From: Pelorhabdus rhamnosifermentans
GTDB lineage: Bacteria; Bacillota; Negativicutes; UMGS1260
Direction: 5' to 3'
Assembly (NCBI RefSeq): GCF_018835585.1
Contig: NZ_JAHGVE010000008.1
Coordinates: forward strand, 62,001-126,000
DNA length: 64,000 bases
Shown piece by piece: positions 9,944 to 19,149 of the stretch. Each line of letters begins with the position of its first letter. Positions within the stretch are counted from its first letter, which is position 1. The translations under genes were made by a program, and so were the position numbers. The notes under the pieces were generated by a model that worked only from the letters and a program-made list of their open reading frames with translations, searched no databases and had not been told where the DNA came from.

Positions 9944-10471
9944 ATGAGTACTCGTTTAGGGGAAGAAATCAAAGATTGGGTTATATCTATTTTAGTCGCT
10001 ATTGTTATTGCTTTTTTTATCCGCTATTTTATTGTGGAACTTTATATTGTTGAAGGTCCTTCCATGCAGCCGACCCTTGAAAATAGCGAGCGACTTGTTG
10101 TAAATAAGTTTATTTATCGTTTTAAACAGCCTGAAAAGGGTGATGTCCTTGTTTTTAAATATCCTCAAGATCAAAGTCGCGATTTTATTAAGCGGGTCAT
10201 TGCTACAGCTGGCGATTCCATTGAAATAAAAGAGAACCATGTTTATGTTAATGGGAAACTCATTAATGAGCCTTATATTCTGGATGAGCCCATGAAGGGG
10301 TCTTATCCTCTCGCCGTTGTTCCTGAAGGGCATGTTTTTGTTATGGGGGATCATCGCAATAATTCAGAAGACAGTCGGTTCCGCGATGTTGGATTTGTTC
10401 CGCTGGAGCTAATCAAAGGCAAGGCTGTGCTGGTATTCTGGCCAGTCAGTCAGTTTAAAGCCCTGCCATAA
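9944..10471 (+). CDS. lepB: Type I signal peptidase
   Basis: Membrane serine protease that removes signal peptides. 175 residues, the single-TM Gram-positive type: a TM segment at about 12-32, then the Ser40 motif GPSMQPT and the catalytic lysine Lys83 in RDFIKRVIA. GDHRNNSEDSR box E is near residue 140. The ATG is chosen by SD GAGGAGG at 9931-9937. It lies between rplS and rbgA, as in Bacillus-like gene order. Confidence 0.97.
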   Translation: MSTRLGEEIKDWVISILVAIVIAFFIRYFIVELYIVEGPSMQPTLENSERLVVNKFIYRFKQPEKGDVLVFKYPQDQSRDFIKRVIATAGDSIEIKENHVYVNGKLINEPYILDEPMKGSYPLAVVPEGHVFVMGDHRNNSEDSRFRDVGFVPLELIKGKAVLVFWPVSQFKALP

Positions 10472-10488
10472 CACGGAGGAAAAACTGA

Positions 10489-11340
10489 ATGCATATTCAT
10501 TGGTTTCCTGGTCATATGACCAAGGCGAAACGTATGATTGAATCACAACTGCGGTTGGTCGATGTGGTGATTGAGCTTTTAGATGCGCGCATTCCCCTCA
10601 GTAGTTCCAATCCGCTCATTCCTACCATTACGAAAGATAAACCGCGTGTTATTGCTTTAAATAAAAGCGATATGGCGGATCGTTCTTTTACAGACGATTG
10701 GATTCACTATTATAAAGATAAGGGAATCCACGTCGTTGCCATTGATTCCATGACAGGTAAAGGTACAAAACAGCTTGTCAGCCAAGTAGAAATCTCTGTA
10801 GCTGATAAGATAGCACGACTCAAAGCCAAGGGGATTCAAAACCGTAGTGTCCGGGCCATGATATTGGGTATTCCCAATGTAGGAAAGTCTTCGCTTATTA
10901 ATCGTCTGCTTGGCAGTGCTACGGTCAAAACCGGCGATAAGGCCGGTGTGACGCGAGGTCAGCAGTGGATTAAAATTGGTAAGAATCTGGAACTTCTTGA
11001 TACGCCTGGTGTACTTTGGCCCAAGCAAAATGATCAGGAAGTAGCGTTTAAATTGGCTGTAACAGGTGCCATGAATGACGAAGTCTTTGATATGGAAGAA
11101 GTCGCTTTGAAACTTCTAGAAACTTTGAGCTTTGATTATCCCGTCAACTTGATTGAACGGTATAAACTGTCTGAACCTTTGCCTAGCGTGTCACAGGAAT
11201 TACTTGAACTGATTGGGCGTAAGCGCGGTTGTATTCGTAGTGGCGGTGTCATTGATACAGAAAAGGTGATTCGTATGATTATCACTGAATTTCGGACAGG
11301 GAAGCTTGGCTCCATCTCATTGGATCGCGTACCTTGTTAA
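10489..11340 (+). CDS. rbgA: Ribosome biogenesis GTPase RbgA (YlqF)
   Basis: Circularly permuted GTPase required for late 50S assembly. 283 residues. The N-terminus has HWFPGHMTKAKR, then G4 (ALNKSDMAD), G1 (GIPNVGKSSLINRL) and G3 (DTPGVLWP) in the permuted order. SD ACGGAGGAAA. A hairpin terminator follows. Confidence 0.97.
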   Translation: MHIHWFPGHMTKAKRMIESQLRLVDVVIELLDARIPLSSSNPLIPTITKDKPRVIALNKSDMADRSFTDDWIHYYKDKGIHVVAIDSMTGKGTKQLVSQVEISVADKIARLKAKGIQNRSVRAMILGIPNVGKSSLINRLLGSATVKTGDKAGVTRGQQWIKIGKNLELLDTPGVLWPKQNDQEVAFKLAVTGAMNDEVFDMEEVALKLLETLSFDYPVNLIERYKLSEPLPSVSQELLELIGRKRGCIRSGGVIDTEKVIRMIITEFRTGKLGSISLDRVPC

Positions 11341-11355
11341 GTCAAGTGAATGACA

Positions 11356-11389
11356 AAAAAAGACTGGAAGGAGCTTTCCAGTCTTTTTA
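11356..11389 (+). terminator. Terminator after rbgA
   Basis: AAAAAGACTGGAA and TTCCAGTCTTTTT pair around GGAGC; the hairpin ends in a T run. Confidence 0.9.
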
Positions 11390-11497
11390 TAATACATAGA
11401 AAGTAAGTTGAAAGGCACAGGAACCATATTGTGGGTGATATATGATTTCAGTGTCTGTTGGGTGTATTTGTTGAGATAAAAAGAGGAGGAACATCCC

Positions 11498-12073
11498 TTG
11501 ATTATTTGTGGTTGTGATGAGGTGGGACGTGGTGCTGGTGCTGCTGAAATCTATGTTTGTGCAGTTATTTTAGATCCCAATCGATCCATTTCCGGTCTGG
11601 CTGATTCGAAAAAACTATCAGCTGCGAAACGGGAATTTCTTGCTGCTGAGATTAAAGAAAAAGCCCTGAGTTTTTGTATTGCTACAGCGAGTTTAGCTGA
11701 AATCGAAAAATTGAATGTTCTTTATGCTACAATGCTTGCCATGAAAAGAGCTGTAGAAGGATTGTCCATTCAACCGGACAAGGCCATGATTGACGGAAAT
11801 CGTGCTCCTAGTCTTGCTATACCAACGGAAACAATCATTAAGGGCGATTCACTTATTCCTGCCATTAGTGCAGCTTCTATTGTAGCGAAAGTGGCACGTG
11901 ACCAGAAGCTAGTCGATTATGCTGCGCTTTATCCTCAGTATGGTTTTGAGAATCACAAGGGTTACTTTACGAAAGAACACCTTGCTGCCCTAGCAAAGTA
12001 CGGTCCCTGCCCTATTCATCGTATAACCTATGGACCGGTAAAAGCTTTGTTTGATCAAATGAACGAAGCGTAG
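11498..12073 (+). CDS. rnhB: Ribonuclease HII
   Basis: Removes RNA from RNA-DNA hybrids and single misincorporated ribonucleotides. 191 residues, TTG start after AAGAGGAGGAAC. Acidic residues are in place: CDEVGRG (Asp/Glu), MIDGN, and KGDSLIPAISAASIVAKVARD. The segment after GRG reads AGAAEIYVCAVIL instead of the usual PLAGPV-type loop, so the substrate-binding N-terminal loop is altered. The gene lies between rbgA and ylqG as in Bacillus, although here an aminotransferase gene is inserted. Confidence 0.92.
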   Translation: MIICGCDEVGRGAGAAEIYVCAVILDPNRSISGLADSKKLSAAKREFLAAEIKEKALSFCIATASLAEIEKLNVLYATMLAMKRAVEGLSIQPDKAMIDGNRAPSLAIPTETIIKGDSLIPAISAASIVAKVARDQKLVDYAALYPQYGFENHKGYFTKEHLAALAKYGPCPIHRITYGPVKALFDQMNEA

Positions 12074-12183
12074 TGAGAAATCAGTACAAGATTATCAAAT
12101 CTAGTAAAATTTTATTGTACCTTGTAAAATGAAAGGGGTATTAGCGAAAAGAGCGAATCAATCATGATGAGGGGAGAGAGTTT

Positions 12184-13365
12184 ATGAATCAAGTAAAAAA
12201 TTATGCATCAATAAAGGCTAGTCATTTTACTGAGTCTGTTATTCGTGAGATGTCACGCGTAGCTGCTGCTCATGGAGCGATAAATCTTGCGCAAGGATTC
12301 CCTGATTTTCCAGCCCCGGATGCCATTAAAGAGGCCGCTTCACAAGCCATTTTTCAGGATCACAACCAATATGCCATTACATGGGGTACAAAAGATTTAC
12401 GGGAATCCATTGCCTGGCGACTTAATCAGGACTACGCGGTTGATATTGAGCCGGAACAGCAGATTACGGTATGTTGCGGGTCGACAGAAGGGATGGTTGC
12501 GACGCTTCTCGCAACAGTCAATCCAGGCGATGAAGTCATTGTTTTTGAGCCCTTTTATGAAAACTATGGGGCTGATGTCATTCTTTGTGGTGCCACTCCC
12601 AAATATGTGACATTACACACGCCTGATTTTCATCTCGATTTAGACGAACTTACGGCGGCTTTCTCTGATCGTACACGGGCCATTATTATTAATACACCTC
12701 ATAATCCGACAGGAAAAGTTTTTTCTCGTAAAGAGCTGCAAGTTATTGCTGACTTATGTATAAAATATGATGTACTCGCCATTACAGATGAAATTTATGA
12801 ATATATCATTTATGATGGAGCTCAGCATATTCCTTTATGGAAAATTCCCGGTATGGCTGATCGGACCATTATGATCAACAGTATTTCCAAGACGTACAGT
12901 GTAACAGGCTGGCGCATTGGTTATGTCGTTGCTTCAGCCCAGATTTCGCAGTCCATTCGCAAGGTACATGATTTTTTGACTGTCGGTGCTGCGGCACCGC
13001 TGCAAGTGGCTGCGGCAGCTGCTATGCGGTTTAAACCGGAGTATTATAAGAATTTAGCATCTTTTTATGCTAAACGTCGGGATCTGTTATTGAATGCGCT
13101 GACTTCAGCAGGTTTTACCTGTGTGAAACCTGCTGGTGCCTATTATATTATGACAGATATTCGGCCCTTTGGTTGGGACGATGATGTGGAATTTGCAGAG
13201 TATCTGACCAAGAAAATCGGTGTAGCGCCTGTGCCTGGTTCGAGTTTTTATCGTTCTACAAGTGCTGATGCGCATCTCTTTATTCGGTTCTGTTTCTGTA
13301 AAAAAATTGAAACGCTTCAAGCAGCAGTAGAACGTTTAAAAAAATTGAACTCTCTAAAAAAGTAG
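12184..13365 (+). CDS. PLP-dependent class I/II aminotransferase
   Basis: Fold-type I aminotransferase, 393 residues. FAQGFP-like AQGFPDF at about 36, NTPHNPTGK at about 170-178, TDEIYEYI at 201, and the PLP lysine Lys236 in SISKTYSVTGWRIGY. The family includes methionine, aromatic and kynurenine transaminases; the substrate is not decided by sequence alone. SD GGGGAGAG. It has its own terminator and interrupts the rnhB-ylqG order, so it is probably a monocistronic insertion. Confidence 0.92.
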   Translation: MNQVKNYASIKASHFTESVIREMSRVAAAHGAINLAQGFPDFPAPDAIKEAASQAIFQDHNQYAITWGTKDLRESIAWRLNQDYAVDIEPEQQITVCCGSTEGMVATLLATVNPGDEVIVFEPFYENYGADVILCGATPKYVTLHTPDFHLDLDELTAAFSDRTRAIIINTPHNPTGKVFSRKELQVIADLCIKYDVLAITDEIYEYIIYDGAQHIPLWKIPGMADRTIMINSISKTYSVTGWRIGYVVASAQISQSIRKVHDFLTVGAAAPLQVAAAAAMRFKPEYYKNLASFYAKRRDLLLNALTSAGFTCVKPAGAYYIMTDIRPFGWDDDVEFAEYLTKKIGVAPVPGSSFYRSTSADAHLFIRFCFCKKIETLQAAVERLKKLNSLKK

Positions 13366-13384
13366 ATTTCTTATAAACGGGAAG

Positions 13385-13418
13385 AAGCTGAGCATTCATT
13401 TTGAAGCTCAGCTTTTTG
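13385..13418 (+). terminator. Terminator after aminotransferase
   Basis: AAGCTGAGC pairs with GCTCAGCTT, followed by TTT. The 210 nt between it and the next gene are AT-rich and show no gene. Confidence 0.85.
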
Positions 13419-13630
13419 CTATCATGGCTGGTGGTCTCAGAGCAAAGACTAGGATGAATATCCTATATTCTTTGCTTTTCCTATAAAATTGAACAAAATA
13501 AGTGATATTAGTTCACGTTCCGGTAGGAAATTAGTTTTGTCATGCAGAAATAAAATATAAATATATACTTTTTGTTTATAGTCTATTTGAAAGATTTTTG
13601 GGCAATTATCATAAAAAAGAGGGATGATGA

Positions 13631-15415
13631 ATGGACGCAGCCAATATACCATCCAATCTAGGAAATGTAACTCCGGGTGCAGCAGGAGCGGGTGCTACAA
13701 CCAATACTACATCCATTATCTCTCCTGAAATTCCGCAAATTGAACAAACAGCAACTGTAGCGGTACCACAAGGACAGGTACAAGCGGACTTAGCACAAAC
13801 AGACCAGGGTGCGGCAGGTCCTACTGTTCAATTGAAGATTGCCATTGAACAAACAATTGTTCAGCTTTTAAGTCAGCTTGAGACATTACTGGATCGGCCA
13901 CAAACGCTGGCTGACTTTTTGCCGGAAACTGTTCGGCAGGATATGGAGCAAATTTTATCTGATAAACTTTTTGCTGCCACACCTGATGTTCTAGAGCAGG
14001 GACTGACAGCCATGGTGAAGACAAATAAGGATACGGCAGATGCTTTCTCGCAGTTAACCAAGGGGCTTAATTTAGCTATTTCTTTGCAACAAAATTTGCC
14101 GGAAAGTGTGCAGAAAATTTTGTTAACAGCTCAACCGCTGATGACGGAGCTTTTGCAGCAGACCCAGTCGGAACTTGAACAAGCTTCCGGTCAGACAACT
14201 GTTTTGAACTCGGTAACCTCTGGTGAGTCGTCGGGAGTTGTACAAGGACAACCTTCTTCAGTATTGTCAGCGGCAGAGACTGAGGTCAATACTTCGGTTA
14301 ATGGCAATTTTGCGGCTAGTGGTGCCAAAAATGCTACGCCCCAAGTCGGTCAAACTACACAAAATATGCCTTTAGCTGCTTCAGTAGCATCACAGCAAGG
14401 TGTAGAGCAAACTGCTTTGGGGAATCAATCGTCTACGTCTGCAACCGGTAACCTGGTAGGACAAGAGGCAAAATCTATTGCTTCATTACCTGCGAATTCA
14501 TCAGCTTCAGCTATGTTGTCGGAGGAGGGGATGTCGGGGGTTGCAAACGATCGGTCAATGAATAATGGTAACGGTGTTTCGACAAGCGAGCAGGCTTCTC
14601 CAACAGCGCAATCAGCTAGTTTGGATAAGACAGAGCAAGCAGTTATTCCAACATCACTTGGTGTTGTTTTGTCGATGATTAATCATCCGCAAGTACCGGA
14701 TAATTTTGTTGGAGTAGATGAATTTTTTAATTGGATAGCGCAGCAATTTATGCAGAATCAGGATAATCCTAATCTGCAAGATTCTTTGAAGCAAAAGTTG
14801 GATCAGTGGAAGCAGCCGCTACAACAGCTTTCAGATCAGGATAGTCAGGCTTTTAATGAGATTAAGAATCAACTAGAACAACAGTTGCCTTCACAAGTCA
14901 AACAATTGGCAGAACAATTTCCAGGAATTAAAGATATGTATATTTATAAAAGATTAAGTGATGTGGCAAAATATACCACACAAAATCAGGCCGAGTTAAA
15001 TTCAGCTAAGAATAGTATGAATAATTTGGCTGAGTCTTTTCAAAAATTGTTAGTTACTTCACAGTCTTTTCACAGTGAAACAGGCAACACGGGAAAAGTA
15101 TTTACCATGTTTATGCCAATTGCTTTCGATGGGACAACTGTATTTCCAGCTCATATTCATATTTATCATCAAAAACAACCGGAAAAGCGTGGGGGACCCA
15201 ATATTGAGGAAACATGGCTGCGAATTTTTCTTAAAACCGATTATAGTGGGACAGTAACGGTGTTTTTTCATGTGCGTCAACAGGCAGTGGAAGTGAAAGT
15301 AGGTTTTTCTGATAAACAAGCTGCAGGCGATTTTTATGAGTGGTTGCCAAGTATTCGTCAATCCATTGCAAGTAGCCCCTTTACATTACAAAATCTTCAG
15401 ATTCTATCAGCGTGA
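13631..15415 (+). CDS. ylqG: FliK-like (YlqG-type) hook-length control domain protein
   Basis: 594 residues. A long low-complexity Gln/Ala/Ser/Thr-rich region (about 1-340) resembles the flexible ruler part of FliK proteins. The C-terminus from about 480 is compact (MPIAFDGTTVFPAHIHIYH, LRIFLKTDYSGTVTVFFHVR) and fits the flagellar hook-length control C-terminal fold. Bacillus places ylqG and ylqH after rnhB in the same order. No signal peptide. It may serve type III export in an unknown role, since no other flagellar gene is nearby. SD AGAGGGATGATGA. Confidence 0.8.
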   Translation: MDAANIPSNLGNVTPGAAGAGATTNTTSIISPEIPQIEQTATVAVPQGQVQADLAQTDQGAAGPTVQLKIAIEQTIVQLLSQLETLLDRPQTLADFLPETVRQDMEQILSDKLFAATPDVLEQGLTAMVKTNKDTADAFSQLTKGLNLAISLQQNLPESVQKILLTAQPLMTELLQQTQSELEQASGQTTVLNSVTSGESSGVVQGQPSSVLSAAETEVNTSVNGNFAASGAKNATPQVGQTTQNMPLAASVASQQGVEQTALGNQSSTSATGNLVGQEAKSIASLPANSSASAMLSEEGMSGVANDRSMNNGNGVSTSEQASPTAQSASLDKTEQAVIPTSLGVVLSMINHPQVPDNFVGVDEFFNWIAQQFMQNQDNPNLQDSLKQKLDQWKQPLQQLSDQDSQAFNEIKNQLEQQLPSQVKQLAEQFPGIKDMYIYKRLSDVAKYTTQNQAELNSAKNSMNNLAESFQKLLVTSQSFHSETGNTGKVFTMFMPIAFDGTTVFPAHIHIYHQKQPEKRGGPNIEETWLRIFLKTDYSGTVTVFFHVRQQAVEVKVGFSDKQAAGDFYEWLPSIRQSIASSPFTLQNLQILSA

Positions 15416-15436
15416 GAAATCAGCCAAGGAGGATTT

Positions 15437-15745
15437 ATGGAAGCAGAGCAAGAAGCAGCAAGTGAAATAAAAAAGGCTGTTGCCTTACGCTACAATACTG
15501 AAGAAAACGATGCTCCTGTTGTTATTGCCAAGGGGGCAGGAATTGTTGCAGAAAATATTGTGCAGGCAGCGACAAAAAATTCGGTACCTATCTATCAAAG
15601 TCAGGCTCTAACAAGTGTATTAATGGCTGTCGAACTTGATCGTGAAATTCCACCGGAACTATATAAAGTTGTGGCGGAAATTTTGGCTTTTGTCTACAGA
15701 ATGGATCAAAAACGCAAGCCTCTTCCAACGCCTAAGACCTTTTGA
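15437..15745 (+). CDS. ylqH: FlhB-like C-terminal domain protein (YlqH-type)
   Basis: 102 residues matching only the cytoplasmic substrate-switch domain of FlhB/EscU: AVALRYNTEENDAPVVIAKG, then PIYQSQALTSVLMAVELDREIPPELYKVVAEILAFVYRMD. The NPTH autocleavage motif of full FlhB is absent, and there are no TM segments. It follows the FliK-like gene by 21 nt, so the two form a split export-switch pair. SD AAGGAGG. Confidence 0.9.
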   Translation: MEAEQEAASEIKKAVALRYNTEENDAPVVIAKGAGIVAENIVQAATKNSVPIYQSQALTSVLMAVELDREIPPELYKVVAEILAFVYRMDQKRKPLPTPKTF

Positions 15746-15760
15746 TTATCGGAGGCGAAA

Positions 15761-16123
15761 ATGAATCATATTACATTTGGAATGTGGGGCGAGGCTCGGG
15801 CTCGCTCTTTTTTATTTCAGAAGGGTTATAAAATTTTAACGAGTCATTATCGTCTGAAAATCGGTGAAATTGATATTATAGCACAAGACGGTGATATCAT
15901 TGTTTTTGTAGAAGTGAAGACAAGACGAAATGATGACTATGGAACACCAGCTGAAGCAGTAAATTTTCGTAAGCAACGTAAAATTAAAATGACAGCCTTG
16001 AGTTATTTACAACGTTTTTCTTTGCAAGAACAGCCTGTTCGCTTTGATGTCATTGAGGTTTATGGAACAGGTGGGAAGCAAAGTAACATCCATCATATCA
16101 TCAATGCGTTTGGAGGAACTTAA
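15761..16123 (+). CDS. yraN: YraN family (UPF0102) nuclease-like protein
   Basis: 120-residue restriction-endonuclease-like fold. GEARARSFLFQKGYKIL, then the catalytic-type motif GEIDIIAQDGDIIVFVEVKTR, with the D and ExK arrangement of PD-(D/E)XK nucleases. Function is not firmly known. It stands directly before comM, a common arrangement. Confidence 0.93.
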   Translation: MNHITFGMWGEARARSFLFQKGYKILTSHYRLKIGEIDIIAQDGDIIVFVEVKTRRNDDYGTPAEAVNFRKQRKIKMTALSYLQRFSLQEQPVRFDVIEVYGTGGKQSNIHHIINAFGGT

Positions 16124-17653
16124 GTGTATGCGCAAAGTTTTGGAGCGACAACAGTAGGACTTAACGGAATTATTGTGACGGTGGAAGTGGATATTGCTAA
16201 TGGCATTCCCTGTTTAGAAATTGTTGGATTACCCGATGCTTCTGTTCGGGAATCAAAGGAAAGAGTCAGGGCGGCTATAAAAAACGCTGGTTTTGAATAT
16301 CCGCAAAAAAGGATTACTATTAACTTAGCTCCCGCTGATTTGAAAAAGGACAGTTCCGGTCTTGATTTGCCCATTGCCATTGGCATTCTTTGTGCCAGCG
16401 GTCAACTGGCTCAATCAGCTGTTGAACAGAAACTCTTTGCAGCAGAATTGTCGTTAGAGGGACGCCTCCGTCCTGTTGCGGGAATTTTGCCGATGGTTAT
16501 TGAAGGAAAAGATCAGGCCTTTCAGGAGGTTTTTGTGGCTCCGGAAAATTGTCAGGAAGCTGAATTAACAGGCAGTATCGCTATAGGTGCGGCTGATAAC
16601 CTGGAGCAATTAGTGGGCTATTTAACTGGCAGGGATGAGCTGCCAGCTCGGGAGAAATCTGTAGAAACAGAGTCTTGTCATTCCTACGAAGTGGATTTTG
16701 CCGATATACAGGGACAACTTGTTGCAAAACGGGCTTTGGAGATTGCGGCGGCTGGCGGACACAATGTGATTATGGTGGGTCCGCCTGGGGCTGGGAAAAC
16801 AATGCTGGCCAAGGCTCTGCCGTCCATTATGCCGAAGATGACAAATGAAGAGGCTTTGGAAGTAACCAAAATTTATAGTGTTAGTGGTATGATGGATCAT
16901 GTGCGGGGACTTGTGCGGACACGGCCATTTCGTAGTCCTCATCACACGACCTCAGCGATTGGCATGATTGGTGGTGGGCGCATTCCCCGCCCCGGTGAAG
17001 TCAGTTTAAGTCATTATGGCGTATTGTTTTTGGATGAATTGCCGGAATTTCCCCGTACGGTATTGGAAGTCCTTCGTCAGCCCCTAGAAGATGGACAAGT
17101 GACCATTGCTCGCGTCAATGCCACTGTGACTTATCCTGCGCAAATATTATTGATCAGTTCTGCTAATCCCTGTCCGTGCGGATTTTTTGGCGATCCTAGT
17201 GGCAAGTGTTGCTGTTCAGCTGCTGATATTCGGCGTTATACAAAAAAAATATCCGGCCCGTTACTGGATCGGATTGATATTCATTTGCCTGTGGCGCGCC
17301 TTGATTATCAAGACTTAGTAGACAAAAAACAGTCAGAAAGTTCTGCCACTATTCGTCAGCGTGTAGAGCAAGTTCGTCAAGTAGAACGCCAGCGCTTGTC
17401 AAAATGGGGCGTTTTTTGCAATGGTGCGATGAGTCATAAACAGGTAGTAAAAACCTGTCAGCTTTCAGTCGAAGCGGAAAAGCTAGTGAAACAGGCTTTT
17501 CAAAAACTTAACTTAAGTGCCAGAGGATATGATCGGATTCTTAAAGTGTCTCGCACCATTGCTGATTTGGCACAAAGTGAATTGATTGAAGGCGTACATG
17601 TAGCGGAGGCCATTCATTATCGCAGTAAATTGTTTGATGGACCAACTTTTTAA
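16124..17653 (+). CDS. comM: YifB/ComM family Mg-chelatase-like AAA+ ATPase
   Basis: 509 residues. N-terminal Lon-C-like domain (about 1-170), then Walker [11 protein letters not shown] near residue 220, Walker [10 protein letters not shown] near 304, and a C-terminal domain with the Cys-rich [18 protein letters not shown]. ComM is a branch-migration helicase in natural transformation of Gram-negatives. GTG start with GGAGG 8 nt upstream, directly abutting the yraN stop. A 5'-truncated, very similar second copy lies at 31321-32198. The dprA and topA genes usually found downstream are absent. Confidence 0.95.
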   Translation: MYAQSFGATTVGLNGIIVTVEVDIANGIPCLEIVGLPDASVRESKERVRAAIKNAGFEYPQKRITINLAPADLKKDSSGLDLPIAIGILCASGQLAQSAVEQKLFAAELSLEGRLRPVAGILPMVIEGKDQAFQEVFVAPENCQEAELTGSIAIGAADNLEQLVGYLTGRDELPAREKSVETESCHSYEVDFADIQGQLVAKRALEIAAAGGHNVIMVGPPGAGKTMLAKALPSIMPKMTNEEALEVTKIYSVSGMMDHVRGLVRTRPFRSPHHTTSAIGMIGGGRIPRPGEVSLSHYGVLFLDELPEFPRTVLEVLRQPLEDGQVTIARVNATVTYPAQILLISSANPCPCGFFGDPSGKCCCSAADIRRYTKKISGPLLDRIDIHLPVARLDYQDLVDKKQSESSATIRQRVEQVRQVERQRLSKWGVFCNGAMSHKQVVKTCQLSVEAEKLVKQAFQKLNLSARGYDRILKVSRTIADLAQSELIEGVHVAEAIHYRSKLFDGPTF

Positions 17654-17703
17654 AAAATCAGTTGGGAGTAATGGTTTTGGAAAACTTAAGATATGCTGGA
17701 ATC

Positions 17704-17733
17704 AAGCAGGCGAATAGTCTGCTTATTTTTTTG
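17704..17733 (+). terminator. Terminator after comM
   Basis: AAGCAG pairs with CTGCTT across GCGAATAGT, followed by a long T run (ATTTTTTTG). The next 205 nt show no gene. Confidence 0.75.
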
Positions 17734-17939
17734 CCTGATTTTGTTTTATCTCTTGCTCTGCTGTTTTGAATACTATAATACGTGATTGTCGCTCTGTGGC
17801 AATAAAATCCTTTATTTCAGGTAGTCAGAAGTGACTTTTCTGCCATGAGTTGGCGAAAAAGGCGAAGAAACTTTGTTTTGGTATGCGCATAGTATATTGC
17901 AAAAAATAAATCGCATAATGGTAAAAAATAGATGGGGTG

Positions 17940-18065
17940 ATGCAATTGAGAAACTTTGACGATGTTTTCGTTTGGGGATTGGTGTTGGTACTAATCGGCG
18001 ACATTTTTATTCTGTGGGCGGAACTAGTTAGACGCAGCGAAGAAGAAAAACGTAAGGATAGTTAA
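17940..18065 (+). CDS. Small single-span membrane protein (41 aa)
   Basis: 41 codons. Residues about 9-27 (VFVWGLVLVLIGDIFILWAE) form one TM helix; the tail RRSEEEKRKDS is charged and probably cytoplasmic. SD GGGGTG sits just before the ATG. Not a family I recognise. It stands alone between comM and the ferritin-like gene. Confidence 0.6.
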   Translation: MQLRNFDDVFVWGLVLVLIGDIFILWAELVRRSEEEKRKDS

Positions 18066-18195
18066 CTTTTTTCGGAATTTAATGGGCTCTAACAATATGG
18101 AATAAACCCCCATGCGATAAGTAGTATAAACTTTCACTTTCGAATAGGGTTCGCTGTAACCAATTATAGCGGAAATGATGTAGAGCTTCTGTTAA

Positions 18196-18804
18196 TTAAT
18201 CAGCTTCTTCTGGTAAGGGTTCATGAGTTAGTTTAAACAATGCTGCAGTGAATTCTGCAACATGTTCTTTTTCTTCATTCATGAGATCACAAAAATGTTT
18301 CTTCACACGGGGATCGTCAGCTCGTTCCATATATTTTTGATATTTATTGATCGCATGGAGTTCACCTTGAATGGCTTTGGTAAGGCAACGTATTGCTGGT
18401 AGGTCTTTTCTGTTAGGAGGGACTACTTTCACATCTTGCTCTTCTTTGGTGGTTTTATAATTTTGCCATTTTGGTTTTCCGTTACCGTTTGGTGCTCTTT
18501 TCATGACAAGAAAATCCAATTCTTCTTCCTCAAGCATCTTTGCCTGTATTGGGTCTAATAAGGATATTAATCGCATCGTTTCTACATAATGCTGCATTTC
18601 ATCTTCGGCCACGTCCCAAAAGACTTCATCCAAACAAGTTTCAAGCGCACATCCCAAATATTCGGCAATTGCTCCACGCTCGTCGGCGGCTGCATCTCTG
18701 AGCAGATACAAGTCAGGGTCATTTGGGCACTCATCTATATTAGGTGTGCATGAAGGCGAACAGCCATAAAAGCTTTTCGAAGGACCATATTGGGGTCTAG
18801 TCAT
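18196..18804 (-). CDS. Ferritin-like di-iron protein, two helical modules
   Basis: 202 residues with two ferritin-type helix pairs. The first has DERGAIAEY near 40 and EDEMQHYVE near 68. The second has QGELHAINKYQKYMERADD near 145 and MNEEKEHVAEF near 178. Each gives the Glu...Glu-x-x-His spacing of a di-iron carboxylate site. The N-terminus is Cys/Pro-rich (FYGCSPSCTPNIDECPNDPD), which is unusual for this fold. The family overlaps with rubrerythrin-like and spore-coat ferritin-like proteins; the exact role (iron or peroxide handling) is inference. SD AGGAGGAATACC. Confidence 0.75.
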   Translation of the reverse strand: MTRPQYGPSKSFYGCSPSCTPNIDECPNDPDLYLLRDAAADERGAIAEYLGCALETCLDEVFWDVAEDEMQHYVETMRLISLLDPIQAKMLEEEELDFLVMKRAPNGNGKPKWQNYKTTKEEQDVKVVPPNRKDLPAIRCLTKAIQGELHAINKYQKYMERADDPRVKKHFCDLMNEEKEHVAEFTAALFKLTHEPLPEEAD

Positions 18805-19051
18805 AGGTATTCCTCCTGCATTTTTGGTTAATATATAATATTATATTTAAAATGTAATAGTGCATCATTTTATGTAAAAATATTGAATCAATCTATTGTG
18901 CAAGGAAACCGGTCTTCCAATGTGCGAGCAAGTCTTCTATTATGACAGGTAGATATAACCAATAACCCCATTAAACAAAACCTTATTGCATACTACTTAG
19001 CTCTTCTGATATACTATGTGATATGAAAAGAAAAACTATATAATATCAGGA

Positions 19052-19148
19052 GACTGATTTCTGGTGCGGCTGAATTTTTATGCAGCAGGAAGAACCTGGG
19101 GGATCATTTTGATTCTGCAGGTTTATTTCATATATAAGGAGAGAGTGG
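19052..19148 (+). promoter_or_regulatory. Structured leader before CDF transporter
   Basis: A TATAAT box at 19039-19044 precedes about 100 nt that can fold. AACCTGgggGATCA pairs with TGATTctgCAGGTT at 19094-19126, and a smaller GCTG/CAGC helix lies just upstream. No T run follows, so any control would be translational. It matches no riboswitch class I can name. Confidence 0.35.
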
Positions 19149-19149
19149 T

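Noticed and set aside
12074-12183. Possible SAM or T-box leader before the aminotransferase
   Set aside because: Too short and without the conserved core; only a partial GTACAAG/TTGTAC repeat.
13821-14061. Antisense frames in the FliK-like gene
   Set aside because: They come from the low-complexity Gln/Ala codons of the real gene.
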